Source: Azospirillum rugosum | GTDB lineage: Bacteria > Pseudomonadota > Alphaproteobacteria > Azospirillales > Azospirillaceae | NCBI RefSeq assembly: GCF_017876155.1 | Contig: NZ_JAGINP010000015.1 | Location: 124,001 to 188,000, forward strand | Length of the DNA stretch: 64,000 nucleotides | Direction: 5' to 3' | Shown here: positions 27,438-35,842 of the stretch, piece by piece | Layout of the letters: every line of letters begins with the position of its first letter | How positions within the stretch are numbered: position 1 is the stretch's first letter | The notes under the pieces: generated by a model | What the model saw: only the letters and a program-made list of their open reading frames with translations | What the model was told of the DNA's origin: nothing | The model's database searches: none | Translations under genes and position numbers: made by a program

Positions 27438-27468
27438 CCGGGAGGCGGTGCGTCGAACCGCCTCCCGG
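27438..27468 (+). terminator. Strong hairpin between curlin genes 1 and 2
   Basis: Perfect 12-bp stem CCGGGAGGCGGT (27438-27449) with ACCGCCTCCCGG (27457-27468) and a 7-base loop, 10 bases after the stop. No T-run. It may be a partial terminator that lowers expression of the second curlin gene relative to the first. Confidence 0.6.
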
Positions 27469-27518
27469 CCGTCGGTCCGCTTCCCCTCATCCGGATCAAG
27501 ACGCGAAGGTATCCGCCC

Positions 27519-28454
27519 ATGCGCAGCATTCTTCTCGCGACCGCCACCGTCCTCGCCCTGTCCACCTCGGCCATGGCGGCGTCGGACAACGACGCCTACA
27601 TCCTCCAGGTCGGCGCTTCGAACGAGGCCGCCCAGACCCAGGCCTACGGCAGCGGCAGCCACGCCGGCGCCCTCCAGTTCGGCCGGGGCAACAAGGCCGA
27701 CATGACTCAGTCGGGCCAGGGCCGGCACACCGGCCACGTCGTTCAGGCCGGCGAGAAAAACAACGCCACGATGAACCAGTGGGGCGGCGGCGACCACGAG
27801 GCCCTGACCCTGCAGTTCGGCGCGGGCAACGCGTCCCGCCTGACGCAGAACAGCGGCGACAAGCACGATGCCCTCATCGTCCAGGGCGGCAAGGACAACC
27901 TGTCCGTCGCCAAGCAGGACGGCGGCGCGGGGAATGCCGTTTCGGCCTTCCAGTTCGGCACGCGCAACAACGCCAACCAGGAGCAGAAGGGCAGCCACAA
28001 CGACGCCCTGATCCTCCAGGTCGGCGAGGACAACACCGTCGGCGCGTTCAAGACGAGCGGGAGCCGGAACTGGTGGGATCTCAAGGAGGGCGCCGGCCAG
28101 ATTCAGGACGGCAGCAACCTGACCGCGACCGTGATGCAGGTCGGGAAGGGCAACACCGCGTCCCAGTCGCAGACCGGGGCGTGGCACGAGGCGAGCATCG
28201 TCCAGGCCGGCCGCGGAAACACCGGCACGCAGACGCAGTCCGGCACCGCGCTGGGCAACGAGGCCTCCATCCTGCAGGTCGGCTTCAAGAACGACGCCAC
28301 GCAGACCCAGGCAGGGTCGGGCAACACGGCGTCGGCCGTCCAGGCGGGGGCCGGCAACACGGTCACGCAAACGCAGGAAGCGACCGCCGCGTCCAGCGTA
28401 GCCACGGCGGTGCAGGTCGGCCGCGGCAACGTCGCGCGCCAGACTCAGCGGTGA
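27519..28454 (+). CDS. Secreted curlin-repeat protein 2
   Basis: 311 residues. ATG at 27519 is chosen for the signal peptide that follows (ILLATATVLALSTSAMA) and AAGG 9 bases upstream; the longer frame is antisense noise. About 12 curlin units, several degenerate (VVQAGEKNNATMNQ, IVQGGKDNLSVAKQ) and one broken by GSRNWWDLKEG. The mature start SDNDAYILQVG is nearly the same as in protein 1, and the last units (VATAVQVGRGNVARQTQR) also match its end, so the two arose by duplication. The degenerate units suggest a slower-assembling or capping subunit. Confidence 0.88.
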   Translation: MRSILLATATVLALSTSAMAASDNDAYILQVGASNEAAQTQAYGSGSHAGALQFGRGNKADMTQSGQGRHTGHVVQAGEKNNATMNQWGGGDHEALTLQFGAGNASRLTQNSGDKHDALIVQGGKDNLSVAKQDGGAGNAVSAFQFGTRNNANQEQKGSHNDALILQVGEDNTVGAFKTSGSRNWWDLKEGAGQIQDGSNLTATVMQVGKGNTASQSQTGAWHEASIVQAGRGNTGTQTQSGTALGNEASILQVGFKNDATQTQAGSGNTASAVQAGAGNTVTQTQEATAASSVATAVQVGRGNVARQTQR

Positions 28455-28583
28455 TGCGGTTGGGTGGAGGGCGCGCAATCCTCCGCCCACGCCCGCCCGA
28501 CGAGCCGTGCACGCTCAACATTTCCCCAGATCGTTGCGGAACCGGTGGGAGCCGCCCCCTGGGGGTCATAAGGGATGCCCGTC

Positions 28584-29141
28584 ATGCGCCGCATCGTCGC
28601 CTCCACCCGCGCCGCCTGCCTTCTGGTCCAGGGGCTGGTCGCCGTCCCGGCCCTGGCCGACGAGGGCTCCATTCTTCGGGCCACCATCGCCAGCGAACTG
28701 AGCGCCAAGCCCAATGAGGGAAATGCCGCGGCCCCCCCGCAGGCGGGCATCGCCAACGAGGCCTTGCCCCTCCAGAACGGAAACGGCGTCGGCGTGATTT
28801 CGCAGACCGGCCACGGCAACGCCGCGTCCCAGACGCAGATCGGCCGAAACAGAGCCATTTCGGTCCAAGTGGGCCTGGCGAACACCGCCGTGGTTTCGCA
28901 GAACGGAACAGGCAATCTCAGCAGAACCGACCAGTACGGCACCGGCAATTACAGCTCGGCCTCGCAGCAGGGGGCCTACAACCTGTCGGTCGTGGAGCAG
29001 GGCGGGGGGCAGGCGTCCTGGGTTTTCCAGCAAGGCGCCTTGAACAGGCTGACCCCCGACCAGATCCCGGACACTCCGGCGGTCATTCTGCAAAAAGGCA
29101 TCGACGCGGATCCCAAGGTTTTCCCGCTGAAGCGCCGCTGA
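28584..29141 (+). CDS. Secreted curlin-like protein 3 (possible CsgB-like nucleator)
   Basis: 185 residues from the ATG at 28584 (AAGGG about 10 bases upstream; an ATG at 28575 is possible). There is a signal peptide ending near ALADEG, then a linker of about 40 residues without repeats. About five curlin-type units follow (VISQTGHGNAASQTQ, SVQVGLANTAVVSQ, TDQYGTGNYSSASQQ). The final part (PDQIPDTPAVILQKGID) is unlike curlin. The short repeat array and distinct tail resemble CsgB, which nucleates fibres at the surface; that role is inference. Confidence 0.75.
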   Translation: MRRIVASTRAACLLVQGLVAVPALADEGSILRATIASELSAKPNEGNAAAPPQAGIANEALPLQNGNGVGVISQTGHGNAASQTQIGRNRAISVQVGLANTAVVSQNGTGNLSRTDQYGTGNYSSASQQGAYNLSVVEQGGGQASWVFQQGALNRLTPDQIPDTPAVILQKGIDADPKVFPLKRR

Positions 29142-29336
29142 AGCGGGAAGCACAGCGCCGTTGAAGCGGGAAGCACGGCGCCGGACCGGCAAGGTCGATC
29201 GCGGTGCCGACCCGGGGGCCGGGGCCCCCGGCCTCTGCGCGCCGTCCGTATCAGTCATGACCTCAGCCAACCGTGCCCGGCCAACCTTGCCCGGCGGGGA
29301 GGGGCACCACCAATCCGAACCACGGAACCAACACGC
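29142..29336. other. End of the curli locus with short tandem repeat
   Basis: Right after the stop a 23-base unit (TGAAGCGGGAAGCACAGCGC...) is repeated once in tandem (29139-29184, with small differences). Then come a G/C hairpin at 29212-29231 and no gene. Confidence 0.45.
29212..29231 (+). terminator. GC-rich hairpin at the end of the curli locus
   Basis: CCGGGGGCC (29212-29220) and GGCCCCCGG (29223-29231) form a near-perfect dyad with almost no loop. No T-run. Plausible terminator of the curlin 3 transcript. Confidence 0.35.
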
Positions 29337-29636
29337 ATGCATCCCGAACGGACGTGGCACGTTGATTTCGCAAACGCGACGGCGTCGTCCGACGCCGGCA
29401 CCGTGTGTTTTGCAAAGTCCGGCGGCGTGTACCGCATCACGCGGACCGCCATAAAAAGCAGGTTCAAAGGTTTGCACGTCCGGCTCTGCCATCAGGCGCT
29501 GGGCGCCATCAAGGCGTCGGAACACGAAGAGCGGATGAACGCGACCCACAGAGTGCAGGATCAAGCACCATCAAGCCAACCCAAGGCCGTCGTTTGGGAC
29601 CTCCAGCCTGAGCGCCCGAAAAGCATCGGCTTATAG
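29337..29636 (+). CDS. Possible small hypothetical protein
   Basis: 99-residue frame starting MHPERTWHVDFANATAS, soluble, with SGGVYRITRTAIKSRFKGL and LCHQALGAIKAS. No ribosome site is obvious and no family is recognised. It ends 16 bases before the convergent stop of the next gene. It could be real or chance. Confidence 0.3.
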   Translation: MHPERTWHVDFANATASSDAGTVCFAKSGGVYRITRTAIKSRFKGLHVRLCHQALGAIKASEHEERMNATHRVQDQAPSSQPKAVVWDLQPERPKSIGL

Positions 29637-29652
29637 CGATGCGCGCGACGTC

Positions 29653-30048
29653 TCACCGACGATGATGAGCCGCACGGGATTCCCCGATCTGGCGTTCATG
29701 AAAGACAAGCCGTGGCGCGCCGGGCGGCGGCCAGAAGGGATTCGGGCGCAGATACAGGTAGCGCTCCAGCCGCTTCCGCCGCTCCTCATAGGATGACGGC
29801 CCTGCGGTGTCCAACCCGTAAGAAGGAAAACCGTAGCCGTATCCTCCATCCCCCATCGTTTCCATGGGCGAGGTCTGCGGCAGCGTGGACAGGGAAAGAT
29901 CCCCGCACGCCTTTTTGTTGCCGAACTCGCACTCCTTCGCCGCGTTCGGCGTGTAGTAGAACTCTGGCGACCATGCCCAGTTGGGCTGCGCGGCCTGCGC
30001 GGCCATCGTTGAACCCAGAACCGCCACCACGCTTACGAGCGTCCGCAT
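29653..30048 (-). CDS. Small secreted protein of unknown function
   Basis: 131 residues. ATG at 30048 with GGAGGG 6 bases upstream. Signal peptide LVSVVAVLGSTMAAQA, then NWAWSPEFYYTPNAAKECEF and KKACGDLSLS with a likely Cys pair, a glycine/tyrosine-rich stretch (GDGGYGYGFPSYG) and a basic, proline-rich YLYLRPNPFWPPPG segment. No family recognised. It is divergent from the 30287 gene. Confidence 0.6.
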   Translation of the reverse strand: MRTLVSVVAVLGSTMAAQAAQPNWAWSPEFYYTPNAAKECEFGNKKACGDLSLSTLPQTSPMETMGDGGYGYGFPSYGLDTAGPSSYEERRKRLERYLYLRPNPFWPPPGAPRLVFHERQIGESRAAHHRR

Positions 30049-30286
30049 GGTCACCCTCCAGAGCCGATCCCGACGGGTAAACACCGGCCGCGCGGATTCG
30101 GCCAGACCTTGCCCGCCAGACCTTGCCCGCCAGACTTTGCCCGACGTCCCGATCCGCGCGCAGAGCGCCGCACGGTGTCTGGTGACAAAGCAGATCGCCC
30201 CCCCGCACACACCTCGACCTGTGGAATAGACCTCTGGTAGTGTCACCATCCCGATATGGGTAAGACACCGGGCATGCGATACCCGG

Positions 30287-30724
30287 ATGTCGTCTCACGC
30301 GCACGTCAACAGCAAGCAAAGTCGGTTCCAGATGGCCTTGATCATTTCCAACGCGTTGAGCGCCTCAGGATCGCCTGAAGCGGAAAGCCAGCCTTCGGGT
30401 GTTCTCTCGAGCGTTGAGCGGTGGATCGAGGAAGGCAGCCTGGTGGTGGCTTGCCAGCGGCTGTCCGCTTGCCTGGAAGCGGGGCAGCCTGTCCGGGACG
30501 AGGATCGGGAAGCCCTCATCCTCCTGCTCAACGCCGTTTCCGTGGCGCTGTCCACGCCGCACCGGCAGACCCTGGACCGGCAGACCCCGGACCGGCAGAT
30601 CCTCGACCCGGAATGGGCGTTCGACGGGCGGGCCTTCCAGGTCTTTGCCGACATGGTCGACGTCCTGCGGGTTCAGAACCAGCAGATCGTCGAGGTCATG
30701 GCCATCGCGCACGAGGTCCGGTGA
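30287..30724 (+). CDS. Hypothetical protein, possibly start of the glycosyltransferase operon
   Basis: 145 residues, or 130 if the second ATG (30332) is used; neither has a clear ribosome site. Helical and acidic: SSVERWIEEGSLVVACQRLS and REALILLLNAVSVALST, then a short imperfect repeat (RQTLDRQTPDRQILD), and DMVDVLRVQNQQIVEVMAIA. No family recognised. It lies 63 bases before the large glycosyltransferase gene on the same strand. Confidence 0.5.
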   Translation: MSSHAHVNSKQSRFQMALIISNALSASGSPEAESQPSGVLSSVERWIEEGSLVVACQRLSACLEAGQPVRDEDREALILLLNAVSVALSTPHRQTLDRQTPDRQILDPEWAFDGRAFQVFADMVDVLRVQNQQIVEVMAIAHEVR

Positions 30725-30787
30725 CGGGACGCCCACCGCACCGACGCTTTCGACCACCGGAACCAAACGCTCACCGGAACCAAATCC

Positions 30788-33421
30788 ATGGCGCAGATTC
30801 TTGTTTTCGCGATCGACTGGACGCCTGAGGCGGGGGATGTCGGAACCGGCGGCGGGCTGCGGTCCCGGCAGGTCGCCGACATGCTGCGCGACGCGGGGCA
30901 CCGGGTCGCCGTCGCCGTGCCGGCGGCCAGCAAGACCGTGGCGCTCCTGCGCCGGCAGGATCCGGCCCGCCTCGACGGCGTGCTTCTCTACGACGGCGCC
31001 AACCAGCTCGAGATCATCCGGCGGGTCCGTCCCGACGTCATCGTCTGGCAGTGGCCGACCATGCGGGCGGTCCCGATGAGCGGGCTCGGGGACGTGGTGC
31101 AGATCTGCGACCTCAACGGCTTGCAGGACCACGAGATCGCCCACGGCATTCCCGGACTCCTGCCCTTGGCCGAGGGGAAGGTGCTGGCCGCCGCCGTCGG
31201 GGCGGACCTCGTCCTGACCGGCTCCGAAGAGCAGAACGGCTATTGGATCGCCAAGTTCGGGACGAAGCTCGACGGCGTGCCGACGGCCGTCGTGCCCTAC
31301 AGCGCTCCGCGCCCGCTCCTGCCTCCGCGGGGGCAAGAAGGAAAGGCGGGGGAGGGGGGGCTGCAAAAGCGCCTCTGCCTGGCCGGAACCGTCTATCCCT
31401 GGAATTCCTCGCTCAGCCATCTCGACGGGATCGTCGCCTGGGCGGAACGGCGCGGCGACGTCCGGATCGACGTCGTCGCGACCATCGACCCGGCGAGCCG
31501 CGACCATCTCGCCATCCGCGGGCAGCTTGAGCGCCTCCGGCGGTCCCCGTGCGTGTCCCTGTCCTTCGGGCAGAGCGTCGGGGAGCTGTTCCAGTGGCTC
31601 GGCGCCGGGGGCTTCGCGCTCGACCTCTACCCGCCCACGATCGAGCGGCGGCTGGCCGTGCCCATCCGCACCGTCAACGCCCTGGCTTGCGGGCTTCCGA
31701 TCCTGTGCAACCTGCCGACCCAGCTGAACCGCCGGCTGGTCGAGGCCGGATGCGCCCGCATGGTCGCGCTGGAGGATGGCGAGCTGGGGGGCGACCTGGA
31801 GGCCGGGCCGGGGCCGGCCCTCGTGGAGGCGCTCGACGCCGCGATGGACCTCGACCCGGTCCGCTACGCCGGCATGCGCGCCGCCGCCAGGGCCCAGGCC
31901 GAGGAGGGGCCCTTCCGCTGGGAAGCAGCGGCGGAACGCCTGGCGGAGGGCGTGGACCAGGCGCTGCGGCGGCTTCGCCGGAAGGTCGCCTGGAGGCCGG
32001 GCCGGAAGCATGGGACCGCGCCGGCGCTCGGCCATGCCCTCGTCCTGTCCGACGAGCCGGAAAACCTTCAGGAACTGCGGCTGCACGCTCCGTTCGGCGA
32101 GTTGTACCGGCAGGGCGAGATCGGCGGCTACACCGTGGTGTCGCGCAACCGCGTGGTCATGAGCACCCTCAACGACCCGGAGGCCACGCCGGTGGACGCG
32201 ATCTGGCTGCAACGCCGGCCGTCCTCCGCCACCGTCCTGGCCCTGCACGCCATCGACCGTCCCTACCTGCTCGATTTGGACGACCATCTGCTGGTGTCTC
32301 CCACCTACCGGGCCGCCTTCCCGCCCGAGCACATGCAGATGGGGAGAATGCTGGTGCGCCAGTGCGCCGTCCTGTCCTGCTCCACGGCGCGCCTGGCCGC
32401 CCAGCTCGGCCGCTACGCCGCGGCGGACGTGGTGTCCAAGGCCATCGTCACGCCGAACCTGGCGCAGGGCGCCGCCGCACCGCGGCCATCCGGGCCGCCC
32501 ACCGCCGTGGTCTGGGTGTCCAGCGACATGCCGGCGCTCAGCGTGTCCACCATTCCGGTCCTGCGGGCCCTGCGCGACTTCTGCCTCGCCTTCGACCTCG
32601 ACCTCGTGTGCGTGGGGCACACGCCGCCCACCCTGCTGACGGAAAGCGACGTGCGCATCCGCAAGCTGCCCCTGCAGCGCTATGCGGACTACCTGCGGCT
32701 GCTGTCCTCGCAGGCCCCGGCCATCCTCTTCTGCCCGCTGGAGACCCACGCCGACCCGGCCACCCAGGACTTCATCGACGGGAAGAGCGACATCAAGATG
32801 CTGGAGTGCCTGGCGACCGGGCTGGTCGGCGTCTTCAGCGCCGCGGCCCCCTTCGCCGACAGCACCCTGCGCGCCGGCCCCGTGTGCGACAACACCTACG
32901 AGTCCTGGTACGACGGCCTGTGCGAAGCGCGCGAGACGCTCCTGGCCGGCGGCGGCGATCCCGCGATTCCAGACGACCGCCAGATCGGCCGCCGCGGCCT
33001 CGCCCCGTGGCTGGAAGCCTTGCGGGCGGCGCGGCTCGACGCGCCGTTCCCCCTGCGGATGCTGAAGGATGCCTACGTCTTCGTCTACAACCACCTGACG
33101 CGGCGCATGCTGACCAAGGACGAGTTCGACGAGGCCGCCTACCTGGAATCCAACAAGGACGTCGACCGGGCGGTCCGCAACGGCACCTTCCAGAGCGCGT
33201 ACGAGCATTACAAGCTCTACGGCTTCTTCGAAAGCCAGATCGGACACCGGGCGCACGGCGTCGGCGGGGAGGAATCCGACAGCATGCAGCTGTTCGCCAA
33301 CCTGCTCGGCACCTTGAGCGATCTGCGCACCACGACCGACAACAGGGCTCCGCAGATCGAGCATCTGAAGGCGGCGCGCGCCGCCCGTGCGGTGGCCTTC
33401 CGCCGGCGGGGTGAGCGGTGA
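30788..33421 (+). CDS. Large two-part glycosyltransferase with C-terminal YLxxNxDV repeat
   Basis: 877 residues. The first half is GT-B-like: it opens with ILVFAIDWTPEAGDVGTGGG and has VLTGSEEQNGYWIAKFG and IRTVNALACGLPILCNLPTQ. The second half (from about 415) is another glycosyltransferase-like unit with RPYLLDLDDHLLVSPTYRAAF and DIKMLECLATGLVGVFSAAA. Near the end (about 775-825) FDEAAYLESNKDVDRAVRNG then HYKLYGFFESQIGHR is one copy of the motif found twelve times in the fusion protein at 51932. The stop overlaps the start of the methyltransferase gene. Likely works on a surface glycan. Confidence 0.8.
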   Translation: MAQILVFAIDWTPEAGDVGTGGGLRSRQVADMLRDAGHRVAVAVPAASKTVALLRRQDPARLDGVLLYDGANQLEIIRRVRPDVIVWQWPTMRAVPMSGLGDVVQICDLNGLQDHEIAHGIPGLLPLAEGKVLAAAVGADLVLTGSEEQNGYWIAKFGTKLDGVPTAVVPYSAPRPLLPPRGQEGKAGEGGLQKRLCLAGTVYPWNSSLSHLDGIVAWAERRGDVRIDVVATIDPASRDHLAIRGQLERLRRSPCVSLSFGQSVGELFQWLGAGGFALDLYPPTIERRLAVPIRTVNALACGLPILCNLPTQLNRRLVEAGCARMVALEDGELGGDLEAGPGPALVEALDAAMDLDPVRYAGMRAAARAQAEEGPFRWEAAAERLAEGVDQALRRLRRKVAWRPGRKHGTAPALGHALVLSDEPENLQELRLHAPFGELYRQGEIGGYTVVSRNRVVMSTLNDPEATPVDAIWLQRRPSSATVLALHAIDRPYLLDLDDHLLVSPTYRAAFPPEHMQMGRMLVRQCAVLSCSTARLAAQLGRYAAADVVSKAIVTPNLAQGAAAPRPSGPPTAVVWVSSDMPALSVSTIPVLRALRDFCLAFDLDLVCVGHTPPTLLTESDVRIRKLPLQRYADYLRLLSSQAPAILFCPLETHADPATQDFIDGKSDIKMLECLATGLVGVFSAAAPFADSTLRAGPVCDNTYESWYDGLCEARETLLAGGGDPAIPDDRQIGRRGLAPWLEALRAARLDAPFPLRMLKDAYVFVYNHLTRRMLTKDEFDEAAYLESNKDVDRAVRNGTFQSAYEHYKLYGFFESQIGHRAHGVGGEESDSMQLFANLLGTLSDLRTTTDNRAPQIEHLKAARAARAVAFRRRGER

Positions 33422-35118
33422 TCGCCTGGACCGACCCGCAAACCGATGCGGGCTCCGCTTCGGAACCGACACGGCGGCACGTCTGCCCGGTCTGCGGCAC
33501 GGACGGCGCCCACGACGTGGTGCTGACAGTGACCGAGGCGCACAGGACCCACATCCTGCTGCGCTGCGGAGCCTGCACGGCGCATGTCTACGAGGACCGC
33601 ACCCCTCCCTCCTACGCGGACGAGCCCTCGGACGACTACACGGCCTATTACGCGGAACAGGGGGCGGACGTCTGGGGCATGACCCAGACGCTGTCGCGGC
33701 TGCGCGCGCACGGCCCGGCGAGCCTGCTGGACGTCGGCTGCGGCTTCGGCTTCACCGTGGACATGGCGGCCCGCTGCCTCGGCTGGCGGGCGGTGGGCGT
33801 CGATCCCTGCGGCCTCGCCCAGGACGGGGCCCGGCTGCTCCAGGCGCCGATCGTCAACCGCTACCTGGACCGCGACAGCGACATCGGCGAGCCGTTCGAC
33901 ATCGTGCACTCGTCGGAGGTGATCGAGCACATCGACGCCCCCTACGGCTTCCTCGACGTCATGCGCTGCCATCTGGCGCCCGGCGGCGTCGTGGTGCTGA
34001 AGACGCCGAACGCCGCGGTGCTGGCGCCGTCCCTGGCCGGCGGCATGATGCAGGCCATCCTGGCGCCGGGATCCCACCTCATCCTCTACACGGCCCGGTC
34101 GATCGAGCATGCCCTGCGCAAGGCCGGCTTCGCCCATGTCCTGGTCGAGGCCAACGGATCGAACCTGACGGCCTTCGCGTCCGATGCGCCGATCACCCTG
34201 CTCCCCGACGACGGCGAGCACGCGCGCTGCTACAGCCGCTATCTCGAAGACCACACGCGCGTCTCGCCGAAGGGCGAGCCGGTGTGGAATGGCGCGGCCG
34301 CCCGTCTGTTCCGGCACCGCGTCTTCAGCGGCGACCTGATGGGCGCGCTGGAGGTCTACGACGAGCTGGCCAGGGTGTATGAAGACCGCTTCGGCCTCGA
34401 CCTGCTGCGCCCCCACCGGATTCCCCGGGGCGCCTGCGATCCGGCCATCCGGCCGGGGCGGGCGCGCCGCGCGCCGTACAACATCGCCAACGTCCTCTAC
34501 ACGCGCGCGATGCTGACGCGGCATCTGCCGGCGCAGGATCCGCTGGCGACCCTGACGTTGCTGAGAACCGCGGAGGCCCTGGCGGTGGAGATCGGCGGCG
34601 CGTTGCAGGCCGGCGGGCTGTTCGACGGCGACCTGGAGAACACCGCTTTCCTGGCCCGGTGCGACGCGGTCGACGTGCTCTGGCGGATCGACCAGGACGC
34701 CGCCGTCGACGCCCTGGCCGCGCTTGGCCGGGTGACGGGAAGCCGCTACGACGCCCACATGGTCGTGCCGCACGCGTTGCGCCTGGCCAAGAGCGCCGAG
34801 CTGTTCGTGCGGCTGGTCCATGGCGGCGACTACCGGCTGGCCGTCCGGCTCGCCGACCTGTTCGACGACCTCGATCTGGCGGAACGGACGCTGCCGCAGG
34901 ACGGAAGCCTGCTTCACCTGGTCTTCTGCCTGGCCGTTCTCGACCTCAACGTCTTCGGGCGGCATGGCCGCGCCCTTGAGCGGCTCCGGCGTTTGCAGCG
35001 CCTCGCGGAACGGCTCGAAGCGGTGCCCGAGCATGGGGAGGTGGCCCGCCACATGGCGTCGGTCGCCGCGGAGCACATCACCAGGATTCCCGGGGCCAGG
35101 ATTCCCGGGGAGTCCTGA
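33418..35118 (+). CDS. SAM-dependent methyltransferase with N-terminal zinc ribbon and long C-terminal part
   Basis: 566 residues from a GTG overlapping the previous stop (GTGA). N-terminal CPVCG and CGAC pairs (about 23-56) form a probable zinc ribbon. A class I methyltransferase follows with LLDVGCGFGFTVDMAARC as the SAM motif, HSSEVIEHIDAPYGFLD and LAPGGVVVLKTPN. The 250 C-terminal residues are helical and of unknown fold. Zinc-ribbon plus methyltransferase proteins often modify sugars in glycan clusters, and the overlap with the glycosyltransferase supports that here. Confidence 0.85.
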   Translation: MIAWTDPQTDAGSASEPTRRHVCPVCGTDGAHDVVLTVTEAHRTHILLRCGACTAHVYEDRTPPSYADEPSDDYTAYYAEQGADVWGMTQTLSRLRAHGPASLLDVGCGFGFTVDMAARCLGWRAVGVDPCGLAQDGARLLQAPIVNRYLDRDSDIGEPFDIVHSSEVIEHIDAPYGFLDVMRCHLAPGGVVVLKTPNAAVLAPSLAGGMMQAILAPGSHLILYTARSIEHALRKAGFAHVLVEANGSNLTAFASDAPITLLPDDGEHARCYSRYLEDHTRVSPKGEPVWNGAAARLFRHRVFSGDLMGALEVYDELARVYEDRFGLDLLRPHRIPRGACDPAIRPGRARRAPYNIANVLYTRAMLTRHLPAQDPLATLTLLRTAEALAVEIGGALQAGGLFDGDLENTAFLARCDAVDVLWRIDQDAAVDALAALGRVTGSRYDAHMVVPHALRLAKSAELFVRLVHGGDYRLAVRLADLFDDLDLAERTLPQDGSLLHLVFCLAVLDLNVFGRHGRALERLRRLQRLAERLEAVPEHGEVARHMASVAAEHITRIPGARIPGES

Positions 35119-35248
35119 AAAGGCGGGCGGGTTGTGGGGCGGTTCACAGCCGGTGTGGCGGGGTTTGGGTAGGGTTTGGGCATCGACGAACGCCGCGGCG
35201 GAGAGCCCCGGCCCCCCAAAGCCCCCACCCAGCCCCCAGGAGACCACC

Positions 35249-35611
35249 ATGATCCGCACCTCGCTGCTCGCCGGTTTCGCCACGCTCGCCCTGCTGTCGG
35301 CGCCGGCCATGGCGCAGAACATCACCAGCCTGAACAACACGGCGGCCGGGATCGGCAACGTGGCCAAGCAGAACGCCTTCACGATGCAGCGGGGCGGCGG
35401 GTTCCTCGGCGGTCCGAACGTGGTGACGATGGGCAACACGGCGGCCGGCGTCGGCAACCTGGCGGTTCAGAACGGCACGGTTCTGCAGAAGACGCCGCGG
35501 GTCGGCCCGCTGGGCGCGCCGGTCGGCGGGCCGAACATGTTCGACGCCAACAACCTGGCCGCCGGCGTCGGCAACTTCGCCAAGCAGAACGCCTACGGCA
35601 TCCAGAAGTAA
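35249..35611 (+). CDS. Small secreted AAGxGN-repeat protein, copy A
   Basis: 120 residues, AGGAG 7 bases before the ATG. Signal peptide LLAGFATLALLSAPAMAQ. The mature part has three imperfect repeats: NNTAAGIGNVAKQNAFTMQ, GNTAAGVGNLAVQNGTVLQ and NNLAAGVGNFAKQNAYGIQ, separated by glycine/proline linkers. Regular N and Q placement recalls curlin repeats, but the spacing differs from the QxGxxNxAxxxQ unit. No family recognised by me. A near-identical inverted copy lies at 36956-37318. Confidence 0.8.
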   Translation: MIRTSLLAGFATLALLSAPAMAQNITSLNNTAAGIGNVAKQNAFTMQRGGGFLGGPNVVTMGNTAAGVGNLAVQNGTVLQKTPRVGPLGAPVGGPNMFDANNLAAGVGNFAKQNAYGIQK

Positions 35612-35649
35612 GACGGCCCCCGGCCCCCTCATCCCCATCCATCGTCCAG

Positions 35650-35679
35650 ACCCCCGGCCGGACCCCTCCGGCCGGGGGT
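35650..35679 (+). terminator. Terminator hairpin of copy A
   Basis: Perfect 13-bp stem ACCCCCGGCCGGA (35650-35662) with TCCGGCCGGGGGT (35667-35679) and a CCCC loop. Lies 39 bases after the stop and is kept in the other arm. Confidence 0.65.
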
Positions 35680-35842
35680 CGCCGCGTGCAGAGAACAGCC
35701 GCGCCGTCACGGCGCTTCACCGGTCATCCCTTTATGCCGTCGCCTGTGAGGCGGGCCACAGCGGCCGGGCGCCGGCCCGACTAGCGTGGGGCGCATGAAC
35801 CAAGCTGGAGCATCGGGCTCCGGCCGCACAAGGAGGTTTCGC

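Larger units (their letters stand above)
35133..35689 (+). repeat. Left arm of ~557-bp inverted repeat
   Basis: Nearly identical to the reverse complement of 36876-37433. The matching block runs from TGTGGGGCGGTTCACAGCCG through the whole 35249 gene and its terminator to GCCGCGTGC. Only scattered differences are seen, for example two amino-acid changes. The arms enclose 35690-36875 with two other secreted-protein genes. Confidence 0.92.

Noticed and set aside
26090..28454. Regular repeats as CRISPR or DNA satellite
   Set aside because: They are codons of curlin units in two genes with signal peptides.
24604..28490. Several long leftward frames (24604-25539, 25712-27589, 26517-28490) opposite csgG and the curlin genes
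   Set aside because: Their repeats are complements of the curlin repeats; no signal peptide or ribosome site.
30365..33472. 1035-residue frame antisense to the large glycosyltransferase
   Set aside because: Shadow with low-complexity composition; the glycosyltransferase motifs are on the plus strand.
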